A DNA stretch of 64,000 nt, from assembly GCA_031308135.1 (NCBI GenBank), contig JAHLJT010000631.1:147628580-147692579 (forward strand), read 5' to 3'. The translations under genes and the position numbers were made by a program. A model generated the notes under the pieces. It ran no database searches. It was not told the origin of the DNA and saw only the letters and a list, made by a program, of their open reading frames with translations. This DNA is from Acheta domesticus. Taxonomy: Eukaryota > Arthropoda > Insecta > Orthoptera > Gryllidae. Below, piece after piece: positions 1-10,900 of this stretch (position 1 is the first letter of the stretch; every line of letters starts with the position of its first letter).

Positions 1-1961
1 TTTTCGTAGATTCAAAACTAAAACATAGTTCGTGACAAACAGGACTTTATACAGAGACGTTGGCATAAGTCCACTGGATGACCATATCACCACAAGTAGC
101 CAAATATATTAGAAGAAATTGTGCCAGCACACGAATCACCATCCAATTAATCTACTAATACGTCAACGCATACGCAGGCGCACACGAAAAAAAATACTTA
201 TGAAACCTACAAAAAATGTAATAGTAGTGATTTATTTCTGTTACTTTGTTGTACAGTATACCATTTGATGAATGTTCAAAAATGAACTGATTATAAATTT
301 GCAGACGAGAAATAATTTTAAAATACAAAAATTAATTTGAGATTTCCTCTATGAGACGTCTTTCATCGTTCCTATTCATTCGCTCAGAATATTACAATCA
401 ATTTCGAGATTCCAATGGAGGTGCACGTTTTGGGGTCATCTGATACGAAAACTGTTTTTTCTGGAAACGTCCGTCCATCGGTCCACTTGTCGTTCTGTGA
501 ACACACTAGTGCCTAAACTATTCGTAGAATGTTTGCTAAAAACATTGCATTATTGATGTGGCCCGACTCGAGATCCTGCAATTTGAAAATAATTCTTTAA
601 ATATTGTAGTGATTTAGTTGACGCGATTTTTTCTTCACGTGAAATTAGTTCTTGACAATCAGTTCTTTATAAAATATCATGTAAACTTTTCTGAATATAT
701 TACTTGTTTTTGCACAATCTTGATTGAAATATGAGCGACATTAAATAATATTAAATTTAAGATTTTCTCAAAACTGCATCAATATTGTGTTCTTTAATGT
801 TTTGCATGGATAGTGCTATATTCACTGAGTAAAATGAAATGAACTAAATTTTAATTTAATATTCTTCACTTAGGCGTTCTTTACGCTATTCGAGGCCAAA
901 GTTTAATCAAAATTTTGGGAGTCATTTTGAGAAAATTTTAAAATATTTACAAAGAACTTCCAAAATCAAAATGTTTCTGGCAAACTCAGAGGGCCTCGAA
1001 ATCATTTAAATCGATCGAGGAATATCAATTTTGAAGAAAATCGGAAGTACAGTTTAGGCGCTAGTATTAACCAAGATGGACGAACGGACAGACACACAGA
1101 CAGACTGACATTTTGCCGTCGAAATTCATTTTTATTGTTATATGTGTTAATATTTTAATGTTTTAATACATGACTCAAAAAAGGAATCATTTCAGCAAAT
1201 ATTGAAAAATTTAAAAAAATTATGTTACGTAACAATTAATATCCCCTTACCCCCATGTAACGCGGAGTAACACAGGCTCAGACCCCCTCCCCCTTTACCG
1301 TTTCGTAATTTATGGACGTTCCCTTACACAACGTGTTAGAAGAAATAATTTGCTATTTTCTCGTAAACAAACACGATTTACTCAGTTTTTTCGTTAACAG
1401 GACTTGGCAATAAGAGTTTTTTGATGAAAATTCACCGGCTACTATTCAAACTTTCTCTTGTAACGAAATAAGTATGAAAAAGTAAAAATATGTTAAGGCA
1501 CCAATAAATAGTTGGCTGTGAATAGGGTGGAAAAAAAAACGAAAACTAATTCAGACTAAAGTATTAATAGACTAACAATACTAGAAAATCGTGCTATTTT
1601 GGAGTAATACTAGAAAGTAGCTTTTATATCAGAAATAGGAATTTATATAACAAGTAAGCTGAAAACTAGCGAGTTGCTGTAATTTTCAAACTGCGATACT
1701 GCGAGTATTAAACTTTCTAAAAGCAAAATTAGCGTCTCTGAGTAGACAGGTCTTTTCACTATGAGATATTAAAGTCTTATGTGGCTTTGCTATTCTGAGA
1801 ATGAATGAATAGAAGATGAAGAGGAAATACGAATAATGTCTCTTTGGCGAGTGATATATATAGTGATCTGTGGCAACTATATAGCTCGGTATTTCCCCCG
1901 GTGAAGTGCTTCCCAGGAAAATTGGCAAGTCAGTGCTAGCTTGAGGCTTATGAGAGGAAAT
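1..1961. repeat. Left copy of a ~1.97 kb duplicated segment
   Basis: The segment is nearly identical, in the same order and orientation, to 2541-4509, from TTTTCGTAGATTCAAAAC to GCTAGCTTGAGGCTTATGAG. The differences are mostly single-base insertions and deletions, many in homopolymers, as expected of noisy long-read sequence. It ends exactly at the N gap. Inside it are diverged pieces of the family A repeat, for example the 'TTTAGGCGCTAG' box near 1050 followed by an 'acggacagaca' stretch. No gene is visible. An ORF that runs across the gap is meaningless because it includes the Ns. Confidence 0.9.
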
Positions 1962-2061
1962 NNNNNNNNNNNNNNNNNNNNNNNNNNNNNNNNNNNNNNN
2001 NNNNNNNNNNNNNNNNNNNNNNNNNNNNNNNNNNNNNNNNNNNNNNNNNNNNNNNNNNNNN
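1962..2061. other. Assembly gap of exactly 100 Ns
   Basis: A run of 100 Ns is the usual placeholder for a scaffold gap of unknown length. It sits directly at the end of the left duplicated copy. Confidence 0.99.
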
Positions 2062-2540
2062 AGCGACCTGGAATTTATCGCTATGAAAAGTAAACGAAAA
2101 AATGTTGACAAATATCAGTATATCATCAACATTGTTAAAAATCTATACGAATATCGGAATTAAATGAAGTTCTACCCATCCATTGAAAATAATTACAATA
2201 AAAAATGTATAGTGACGACTTCTACTTCCACTCAAACAATACCATTTTTAAACTCAGAAAATTCCCCAACTTAAAGAAGCACACTCATTCACAGAAAAAT
2301 ATCATTTATGCCCCACCTTTTCACATATTCAATAATCGATACACCCCACTTCCGTATAGTCTCATTTCTGTCCAAATAGACATGTGTCAAGAATCGAAAA
2401 TTCCTTCCGAAGATATCAAAACATTCTAAAACAGAAATTGTAACGAATAGAATCGCTGTTAAGTCATGAAATTATACTATGGAACGCGAATGGATTAATA
2501 CGACACCACAGAGAAATAATAACTACTCGTATATGAATAT
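2062..2540. other. AT-rich spacer between gap and second duplicate copy
   Basis: AT-rich sequence with no recognisable gene or repeat. The short ORF at 2205-2429 has no recognisable features. Confidence 0.6.
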
Positions 2541-4509
2541 TTTTCGTAGATTCAAAACTAAAACATAGTTCGTGACAAACAGACTTTATACAGAGACGTT
2601 GGCATAATTCCACTGGATGACCATATCACAAAGTAGCCAAATATATTAGAAGAAATTGTGCCAGCACACGAATCACCATCCAATTAATCTACTAATACGT
2701 CACGCATACGAGGCGCACACGAAAAAATACTTATGAACCTACAAAAAATGTAATAGTAGTGATTTATTTCTGTTACTTGTTGTACAGTATACCATTTGAT
2801 GAATGTTCAAAATGAACTGATTATAAATTTGCAGACGAGAAATAATTTTAAAATACAAAATTAATTTGAGATTTCCTCTATGAGACGTCTTTCATCGTTC
2901 CTATTCATTCGCTCAGAATATTACAATCAATTTCGAGATTCCAATGGATGTGCACGTTTTGGGGTCATCTGATACGAAAACTGTTTTTTTCTGGAAACGT
3001 CCGTCCATCGGTCCACTTGTCGTTCTGTGAACACACTAGTGCCTAAACTATTCGTAGAATGTTTGCTAAAAACATGCATTATTGATGTTGGCCCGACTCG
3101 AGATCCTGCAATTTGAAAATAAATTCTTTAAATATTGTAGTGATTTAGTTGACGCGATTTTTTCTTCACGGAAATAGTTCTTGACAATCAGTTCTTTATA
3201 AAATATAATGAAACTTTTCTGAATATATTACTTGTTTTTGCACAATCTTGATTGAAATATGAGCGACATTAAATAATATTAAATTTAAGATTTCTCACAA
3301 ACTGCATCAATATTGTGTTCTTTAATGTTTTGCATGGATAGTGCTATATTCACTGAGTAAAATGAAATGAACTAAATTTTAATTTAATATTCTTCACTTA
3401 GGCGTTCTTTACGCTATTCGAGGCCAAAGTTTAATCAAAATTTTGGGAGTCATTTTGAGAAAATTTTAAAATATTTACAAAGAAACTTCCAAAATCAAAA
3501 TGTTTCTGGCAAACTCAGAGGGCCTCGAAATCATTTAAATCGATCGAGGAATATCAATTTGAAGAAAATCGGAAGTACAGTTTAGGGCGCTAGTATTAAC
3601 CACGATGGACGAACGGACAGACAACAGACAGACTGACATTTTGCCGTCGAAATCATTTTTATTGTTATAGTGTTAATATTTTAAGTTTAATACATGACTC
3701 AAAAAAGGAATCATTTCAGCAAATATTGAAAAATTAAAAAAAATTATGTACGTAACAATTAATATCCCTTACCCCCATGTAACGCGGAGTAACACAGGCT
3801 CAGACCCCATCCCCCTTTTACGTTTCGTAATTTATGGACGTTCCCTTACACAACGTGTTAGAAGAAATAATTTGCTATTTTCTCGTAAACAAACACGATT
3901 TACTCAGTTTTTCGTTAACAGGACTTGGCAATAAGAGTTTTTGATGAAAATTCACCGGCATACGATTACAAACTTTCATCTTGTAACGAAATAAGTATGA
4001 AAAAGTAAAAATATGTTAAAGGCACCAATAAAATAGTTGCTGTGAAGAGGGTGAAAAAAAAACGAAAAGCTAATCAGACTAAAAGTTAAGAGACTAACAA
4101 ATACGAGAAAATCGTTGCTATTTTGGAGTATAACTAGAAAAGTTAGCTTTTATCTCAGAAATAGGAATTTACTAACAAGTAAAGCTGGAAAATAGCGAGT
4201 TGCTGTAATTTCAAACTGCGATACTGCGAGTATTAAACTTATTTCTAAAAAGCAAAATTTTAGCGTCTCTGAAGTAGACAGGTCTTTCACTAATGAGATA
4301 ATTAACTCTTATGTGGCTTTGGTATTCTGAGAATGAATGAATAGAGAATGAATAGGAAATACGAATATTTCAGTTTGCTTTGGCGTGAGTGAAATATTGA
4401 TTTTTCCTTGGCAACGCTATATAGCCCTTATCTGATTTCACCCGGAGTCGAAAGTGCTTCCCCAGGAAAATGGCAAGTCAGTGCTAGCTTGAGGCTTATG
4501 AGAGAAAAT
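2541..4509. repeat. Right copy of the ~1.97 kb duplicated segment
   Basis: Aligns along its whole length with 1-1961. Homology stops at 4509, after which the sequence continues as ordinary AT-rich DNA. The copy contains the same family A pieces (reverse-orientation boxes near 3000, forward GCGCTAG box near 3586). Confidence 0.9.
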
Positions 4510-5590
4510 CGATAATCCCTCTCAAAGAAAAATGATTTTATTCAAAACTCTTTTCTGAACTATAATATCGAATCAAGCAAAGATATATCACTAACATTGT
4601 CGCCCGGTGTATAAGTGGAAGCAGTCATTTTTGCGTTAATTTTTGGTAAAAATATTTCTGGAATATCAAAAAATTTATCTATTAATTTTTTACTCAAAAT
4701 CTGTATTATCTTTGTTGTCTTTTAAAAAATAGAAGACACCAAATATATTTCTGCATACATTGAAAATCAATGTCCAAAAACATTTCCACCTTCAAAAATT
4801 TTCGAACAATTGAATTTTGAAATTATTTATTTTATTTAAAGCTATGAAATTTCAAACAAACTAAAAGACGTACCATAAATATTCATCAGAACTACCTTCT
4901 GGAAACCTTGTTAATTTCAAAGTAGAGATTGCAAATTCGAAGTATTGACACAGTAAGAATAATTGTAATTGCTGATCACCAGCAATTCCTATCATCTTTA
5001 TTCACATTCTCTATGAAAAGCGTTTGTGAGACAGTGCATGCATTATATAGAAATTATTTTGAAATTAATAGAAATTATTTTGTTTCTTTCTAAGTAAAGG
5101 AGACAAACAATATACATAGTAGGAATATAACTCATATCAAGGCAAAAGAGGAAAAGTCAAGACGGGTTTTAGTGAATTACTCACAGACACAAAAAACGTC
5201 CTATTTGTTGTCGATATATCGCTAAAATTCTGCAAGATTTCTTACGACGTACGATTACAAGATTACTAAAAGACTCTCTATCCGAAGTATGTAACTTCGA
5301 GGTATCCAAAGTATTAAGACCGCAATTCCATTGTCCTTTTTGTATTCTAAGACATACAAACAGTTTTGTTTGTGGAAAAAAGAAAATAACAGTACAATAT
5401 TTTAAAATTCATATGTTTCCGATTTAAAATCGTGTTATTTATTTTTACTACAATAAAATCGTGTTATTTCAATGCCGCACGTCAATTACAATTTTTTTTA
5501 GAATTCCTTGTTCGCTATCACGAATTTTGCCCGTTTCATGCATAACATTGTCAAGACAAAAGTATAATTTTGTAAATTAGTGGATTTTTA
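4510..5590. other. AT-rich region without recognisable genes
   Basis: About 1.1 kb of AT-rich sequence. I see no convincing ORF, RNA gene or structured repeat in it. Confidence 0.6.
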
Positions 5591-5594
5591 CTTT

Positions 5595-5630
5595 CCCGTA
5601 TACATACGTATATACGAAGCGTGAATGAGT
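5595..5630 (-). repeat. Family A repeat end (reverse)
   Basis: The sequence TTACTTTCCCGTATACATAC matches the palindromic end of family A, in reverse orientation. Confidence 0.6.
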
Positions 5631-5858
5631 TCCATTTTTCTCTCCCCACACAGCAATGTCCTGACATTGCTATTGTAATACATATCTTTAATTGTTTCTT
5701 TTTTGTTTTTTCACGTATTGTTCTTTATTATATGGTGTCTTGGATGCAGTCGTGTGTTGTTTAGCGGTGATGCTTTTTGTCCATGAACTATTTCTTAGTT
5801 TTTTGAGTTTTTTTTTCGTGGTGTTGTCCCAATACTCCCATTTTTAAATTTATTTCTA

Positions 5859-6000
5859 TTTTTTATAGCCGATCTTCATTATTTCCCCCTCTTCTCTTTC
5901 TTGTATTGCTACTTGCCAGAGTGCAGCATAGATCACTCTTTCCTGTCTTGTGAGATTATTTTCTATATAAGTGTCTTTATCTTTTAATTTATTCTTGTTC
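5859..6000 (-). pseudogene. LINE ORF1-like (L1 ORF1p-type) protein fragment
   Basis: Read on the minus strand this encodes a peptide containing KDKDTYIENNLTRQER and, after a short helix-like stretch, QEREEGEIMKIGYKK, then a stop. The pattern of a 'DIYIxNDLTxxER' segment followed by 'ER-x-KG-x-VKIGY-K' is what I recall from the C-terminal part of LINE ORF1-type nucleic-acid-binding proteins. It is short, has no start codon, and lies between two reverse-orientation family A ends (about 5595 and 6196). It is a dead fragment. Assignment to a particular LINE clade is not possible. Confidence 0.4.
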
Positions 6001-6195
6001 TCGTGATTGACATTTTATCTCATTATTCTTCCTGTTTTATTTTCTCTAATAAAGAATGCATCAACAAAGTTTATATCCCCAACTACGGTTTCCAGGATGT
6101 TTTTTGTTTTTTCTCTTTGTATGTGGCTGGGTTTCCTTGTCGTGAATCCTTTTCATTTTCATCACTATGTTATTTCTTTTCTCCTTTTTTCATTA

Positions 6196-6645
6196 TTTTT
6201 ACTTTCCCGTATACGTACGTATATACAAATTATATATGTAGTGTAGGGAAAGTTATGTAATGCTGCACGAGAAAACGGCGGATTTTCTGAAAAAAAGTCA
6301 TTTTTAGGCCACGATCACGAAAAAGTGAATAAATCCTGAGCTAAATTAAGAAAAAATCCTCTAACACGTAGTTTATCCAGAATACATGTGTTGTGGGTCC
6401 TTGATACCGAAAAACCAATTGACGGCAAAATGTCCGTCTGTCCGGTGTATGTGAACAACACTAGCGCCTAAGCCATGCGTAGGATTTTTCCAAATTGAAG
6501 AAACCTCTGACCATTTGGCTTGCGTTGCCCTGCGATTTTGAAAAGCATTCATTAATTTTTGGGGGTACTTTACATGAAGCCTCCGAACATTTTCAAAATT
6601 TTCTCAAAAACGGATCAAAATTTTTAATAGAAAATTATGATATAG
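6196..6645 (-). repeat. Family A repeat copy (reverse, partial)
   Basis: Begins with ACTTTCCCGTATACGTACGT and continues through the diagnostic blocks in reverse order: 'AGGGAAAGTTATGTAATGCTGC', 'AATCCTCTAACACGTAG', the 'GTCCGTCTGTCCG' core and 'CACTAGCGCCTAA', then the 'GGGGGTACTTTACATGAAGC' block. No coding potential. The ORFs at 6003-6713 are by-products. Confidence 0.8.
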
Positions 6646-8500
6646 GATTAGGTTTAAGTTATGTAATATTCTTAATATCACATTTTTCTATTTTAAATGG
6701 CCTGAAAAATTGAGAAAATGTTAAATAAAATAATGTCAGCCATGGATGACAGCTGGAAAGTAGGTGATGTAAAACCAAAAAACTAGCCTAGATTAAAGAA
6801 ATCAGAAGAGATCTAGTACGAGAAACTCTGTGACATTCTGTTGCAACACTAGTTTCTTTTTATGTGACAACGAAAACGCTCAAAAACTGCGAAGTTTGGC
6901 ATACAGGCAGTCCCACCAACTATGGGCCTCCCCCGTAACTTCTAAACGGTTCCCGATATAGAAATGTAGTTTTCGCCCAACAATGCGGAATCATGGGGCA
7001 AGTAATGTACCGTAAGGATATTGTCCGAAAAATTTTTAGTTTTCGAGAAAATTAATCATCTTTCATTTTTTAAATGGAACCATGATTTTTTCTCACTAGC
7101 GAGAGGTAGATCATAAGTAGACGAGTGCAATGACGTAACATGTTATTGTTTTAATAGTATTTTGAGCACAAAATTATACTTTCTGACAAGTGATTTTAAA
7201 TTAAATGCACGAGATTTCCTGTGTCAATTCTTGCAAACTGTTGCCATTCAGGAAGGTTGCATTCCCGGCGCCGGCTCTTTTCGAGGAGAGGCCGCGAAGG
7301 CCTTTACCAAAAGTGACAATAGCGACAAGCAGCTACAGCAAAAGTGCAGGTTCATTTACAATCTCTTGCCAGAAAGTATAATTTATTACACAAAATACTA
7401 TCAAAATATGAACATATGTTACATCATTGCATTCCCCTTTTTATGATTTATCTATTGCTAGTAAGAAAAATACTAGAGGTATACCCGCTCATTAAATGAG
7501 CGGTTTTCTTTTTCTCCATTCCGTAAGCGATCAGGTAAAGAAAAGAAACTTGCAAAAGTAAGCATGTTTTTCAGATGAAGGATTGAAAGGTTTACAAAAT
7601 TTAAAAAATGACTTTGCAATTCAATGAAAATACATTTATCATATGGTTTTTAAACAATTTCTTGATATATTAGATATATGAGTGATTAAATTTTACGTGA
7701 GTTATATTTATTTGAGTGATTAAAATTTTACGTGTAAAGAATTTGTTACGATATACCATACATATATGGTAATGAATGAACGTGAGTCATTATTATTTGC
7801 CCACTACATTAAAGTGATTGTATTCATTGTTAAAACGTAACTTATGCAATTATGAATAAAATCCATGTGAAACCACTTTTTAAATCCATTCAGTTTAAAA
7901 CATGAATAAATGTATCATAAAACTTCAATTCAGTTTACCGGTACATGATACGTTGCACATCAAAGTGGAAAACGTAACCAACGCAAGTATTGAAATTTAT
8001 ATTGATACAATAACACATCCATTGTCTAAGCTCTCAGGACTGTCTATCCTCTAAAATATAGTATTCCCAAAACAATATTTTTCCTCTTAATTTTATAAAA
8101 TTAAATCTAACTTGAGACAATTGCAGGTCATACACTTTTTTAGCTCTGCAATGTACAATGTAGTTCTTAGGGGGGATACATTTTGTAGTTCCATGCGCGA
8201 TATTGAAATATGTTTAAATCATTCCCTCTTTATTGTAATGTATGCATGCATGGTATTAATATTCAGAGAGATTATCTGAAATGGCACAGAAACAACTCAA
8301 TTTCAAGCTGGAAAAATGTTTATTTCCTCAAGAGAAGCAAGAGCCTATGTTGGTATTATAAGTGAAATGTCAACTAATAGTCCTCAAAATGCATGAAGAT
8401 ATTAAATAAACATTACTCAATTATTTAACTATTCACAATTACTGTTCTACACATCGTATTTTATTATTTTCGGAAAACACTTAAGAATATAATGGAATTC
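6646..8500. other. AT-rich region with one dispersed repeat piece
   Basis: Mostly featureless AT-rich sequence. 6909-7006 is an inverted copy of 11409-11510 (listed separately). A GC-richer ORF piece at about 7250-7355 is discussed under findings. Short local duplications (for example 'GAGTGATTAAAATTTTACGTG' twice near 7680-7735) are present. Confidence 0.5.
6909..7006 (+). repeat. Dispersed repeat, partner of 11409-11510
   Basis: Matches the reverse complement of 11409-11510 over roughly 90 bp, with shared blocks CACCAACT.TGGGCC, CCGATAT, GTTTTCGC.CAACAATG and TCATGG.GCAAGT. When translated, both copies can be read as a shared peptide ending in a 'NN-x-ESW-x-K' motif, so the repeat may derive from a coding segment of an element I do not recognise. 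Confidence 0.6.
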
Positions 8501-8539
8501 AACACCATACAGAATTATTTTGCACCTAAAAAGTTATAA

Positions 8540-9440
8540 GGGATGCTAAATATTATGTTTATTTTGTTTTTGATAAAATTTTGATGTAAGAATCTACAAC
8601 ATATTGTTGGAACAGTCTTCCAGAACTGGGCAAAGGGCTGAAAACCACCTCTTATTGCTAAGCGGTAAGAATAGTACTGCAACTGAGTAACAACATTACA
8701 AACCAAAGTTGTATGGACAGAATCAAGACTCATCCAAAGCTTCCGCAATGATTCTCTACGTACAAAAAGTAATGGATAAGAAATGGGTTCAGTATCCGAG
8801 TCGAGAGCAGATATTATTTTCATTCGATGACCAAATACTTCAGAATGAATTGTGAAAGAAATATTGTTGGAGGGACCTCTATCGTCACTTAGAAATACAG
8901 AAGCAATTTCTACAGTTGTTGATAGATCGTAATATCTTTTATCAAAAGTATTCCGCAGAAAAAATGAGATGGTAAATAGGAAGAGAATTAGAACAGGTTT
9001 GTTTCAAATTTGTTTCACATCAACTTTATGTTGAAACAATTGGGTATACGGATTGACATTGAGAAGCCTGTCCATCAATAATATTAAATCTGCTTCGCAT
9101 TCGTTATTACTAACTTGATTTATTCTGAACTGTAAAGAATTGTCCGAGTCTCGAATAAAGAGAGATTTGCATACTTTAAAGGATTGACATTATTGAGATG
9201 TACAGGTATCACTGAATGCGTAACAGTACGGCCTATGGTTTTTAAATGTTAAACGATTTGCTTGCACAGAGACAAATGCTAGGACATTAGTACAAATAAC
9301 TTCTAATATTACTCAAGTAATGTTTTGATCTTTCATCATTTTTTGTAATTAATTTTCCTAGGAGTTTAGGAACCTCAATAGGGGAAACAATATCAGATTT
9401 TGCTTGGCTTAATAAATCCGCCTTGTGCTTTTTCGGAGGC
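8540..9440 (-). pseudogene. Decayed Helitron replicase (Rep, N-terminal half)
   Basis: On the minus strand, in order and with several frame changes, I can read pieces of a Helitron Rep protein. They are a 'PKLLGKLITKNDERSKHYLSN'-type segment (about 9290-9395), 'NVNPLKYANLSLFE' (about 9160), 'LMDRLLNVNPYTQLFQ' (about 9060), 'TTVEIASVFLSDDRG' (about 8880-8930), 'ISYPLLFVRRE' (about 8750), 'VTQLQYYSYRLAIRGGFQPF' (about 8630-8690) and 'VVDSYIK' (about 8590). Helitron-like N domains carry the same succession of motifs. Internal stops and frameshifts show that it is inactive. The HUH tyrosines themselves are not evident, and the helicase half is not seen to the left. Confidence 0.75.
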
Positions 9441-9869
9441 AAAATGTCTCTAGTTAAAGCACTCAAAAAATACAGACATTTCTTCAAAATAAACTTTCTG
9501 GACATCTTTATCGTTTTGGTGCATCATGTTATATGTTTGGTGCATCATACCCTTCCTGTTCACACTACGGTTTGGCTGTACTATGTATACTAATTTGTAG
9601 ACTGCTACATCTGCTTCCCCTGATCTTCTGAACACATTAACTTGGCGTGGAGGACTGTTTCTGTTGTTTTGATCTTTCTTCCTTTTTTTACGTTAGCTTT
9701 TCAAAGTCAATCGCCTCTTACATGCCATTGTAGCTACAAATTACAAATCATATCAACTCAGTTATGTCCTAACAATAAACTTGTGTCAAATGTTACTGTA
9801 GCAATGATAATATACTGTATCATAACACACAATTTTATATCATTTCATTCATTAATTAACGCGTACTTT

Positions 9870-10900
9870 TGAACTTCCAAATTTGAACTTCCAAAGCTCC
9901 ACAAACAGCCACACATAAATAATTAGTCAGTGACCTTGCAAGTCGCTGAAAAATAATTCATCAACATCAATATACAAATTCTACAAATGATACTACATTG
10001 TAGATAGAATATATCTACAAATGATCAACCATAATAATTCAGTTGTATATTAACAAATTATTAGCACCAATGTTACAGCATTGTGATATTTTTTAATTTA
10101 TTAGTAATTTTCAGTATTGATCAGAGAAAATATTAAAAGAAATACACTTATGGGTAAAGTAAATTACTATTTTTCTTTTCTTTAAAAATGTAATGCTGAA
10201 AAAGGTTATACTGCACTCCCACACAAACAATTTGTCAGTGGCCTAGCACTTTGCTGAAAATGATTCATCAATATCAGTATACAAATACATGCCAATCTAT
10301 CTACAAGTTACACATCATAACAATTCAGTTATATAGTAAGACTATTGGATAACGTTATTGCAGCACAGACATGTTTTAGTTACGTTTGGTAGATGAAACC
10401 AATTCACATGGACAACAGCTGAAAATGTTAATGTAATAAAGATCAATAAAACCAATCAATCAAGAAAAAAATATTGCAATAAATGCACATAATCAACAGA
10501 ATAAATCAATGGGGAAATAGTGCAAAAAGCACATTTATGGATACAATAAGTTACTTTTTATCTTTATAAAAAAGGAATGAAACACCGTTACTCCTTTGAA
10601 TAAATTATTTACATTAGTTTGGTTTCGTAGTTGAAACAAATTTACTTGTACAAATACAACTGAAAAAATTAGGTTATGTTAGGTTTGGTTAGGCGCGAAC
10701 GTAACACATAAAACCCATAACACATAAAATCCCAATTGTATTAATACGTACCTTTCCTACCTATTTTGGATTCACAAATTTCAAAGCTCATTGCCACGCT
10801 CGAATGGATTTTTCGTGGCTTTTGCAAGCTGCTGAAAAATATTCAGCAACTGCAATGTTTCAAAACATGAAATAGTAAATGGTTAAATATAATGTGAAAC
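9870..10900. repeat. Diverged tandem repeat, period about 300 bp
   Basis: The block TCAGTGACCTTGCAAGTCGCTGAAAA with ATTCATCAACATCAATATAC at about 9927 recurs, diverged, at about 10234. A weaker version with 'TTTTGCAAGCTGCTGAAAAATATTCAGCAAC' is at about 10818. The spacing of the first two is about 307 bp. No coding function is visible. A run of degenerate TTAGG-like words lies near 10670-10695. Confidence 0.6.

Noticed and set aside
1686..2111. 141-codon minus-strand ORF
   Set aside because: It spans the 100-N gap, so its reading is undefined.
10665..10700. Telomeric TTAGG array
   Set aside because: Only a few degenerate units, far too short for a telomeric array.
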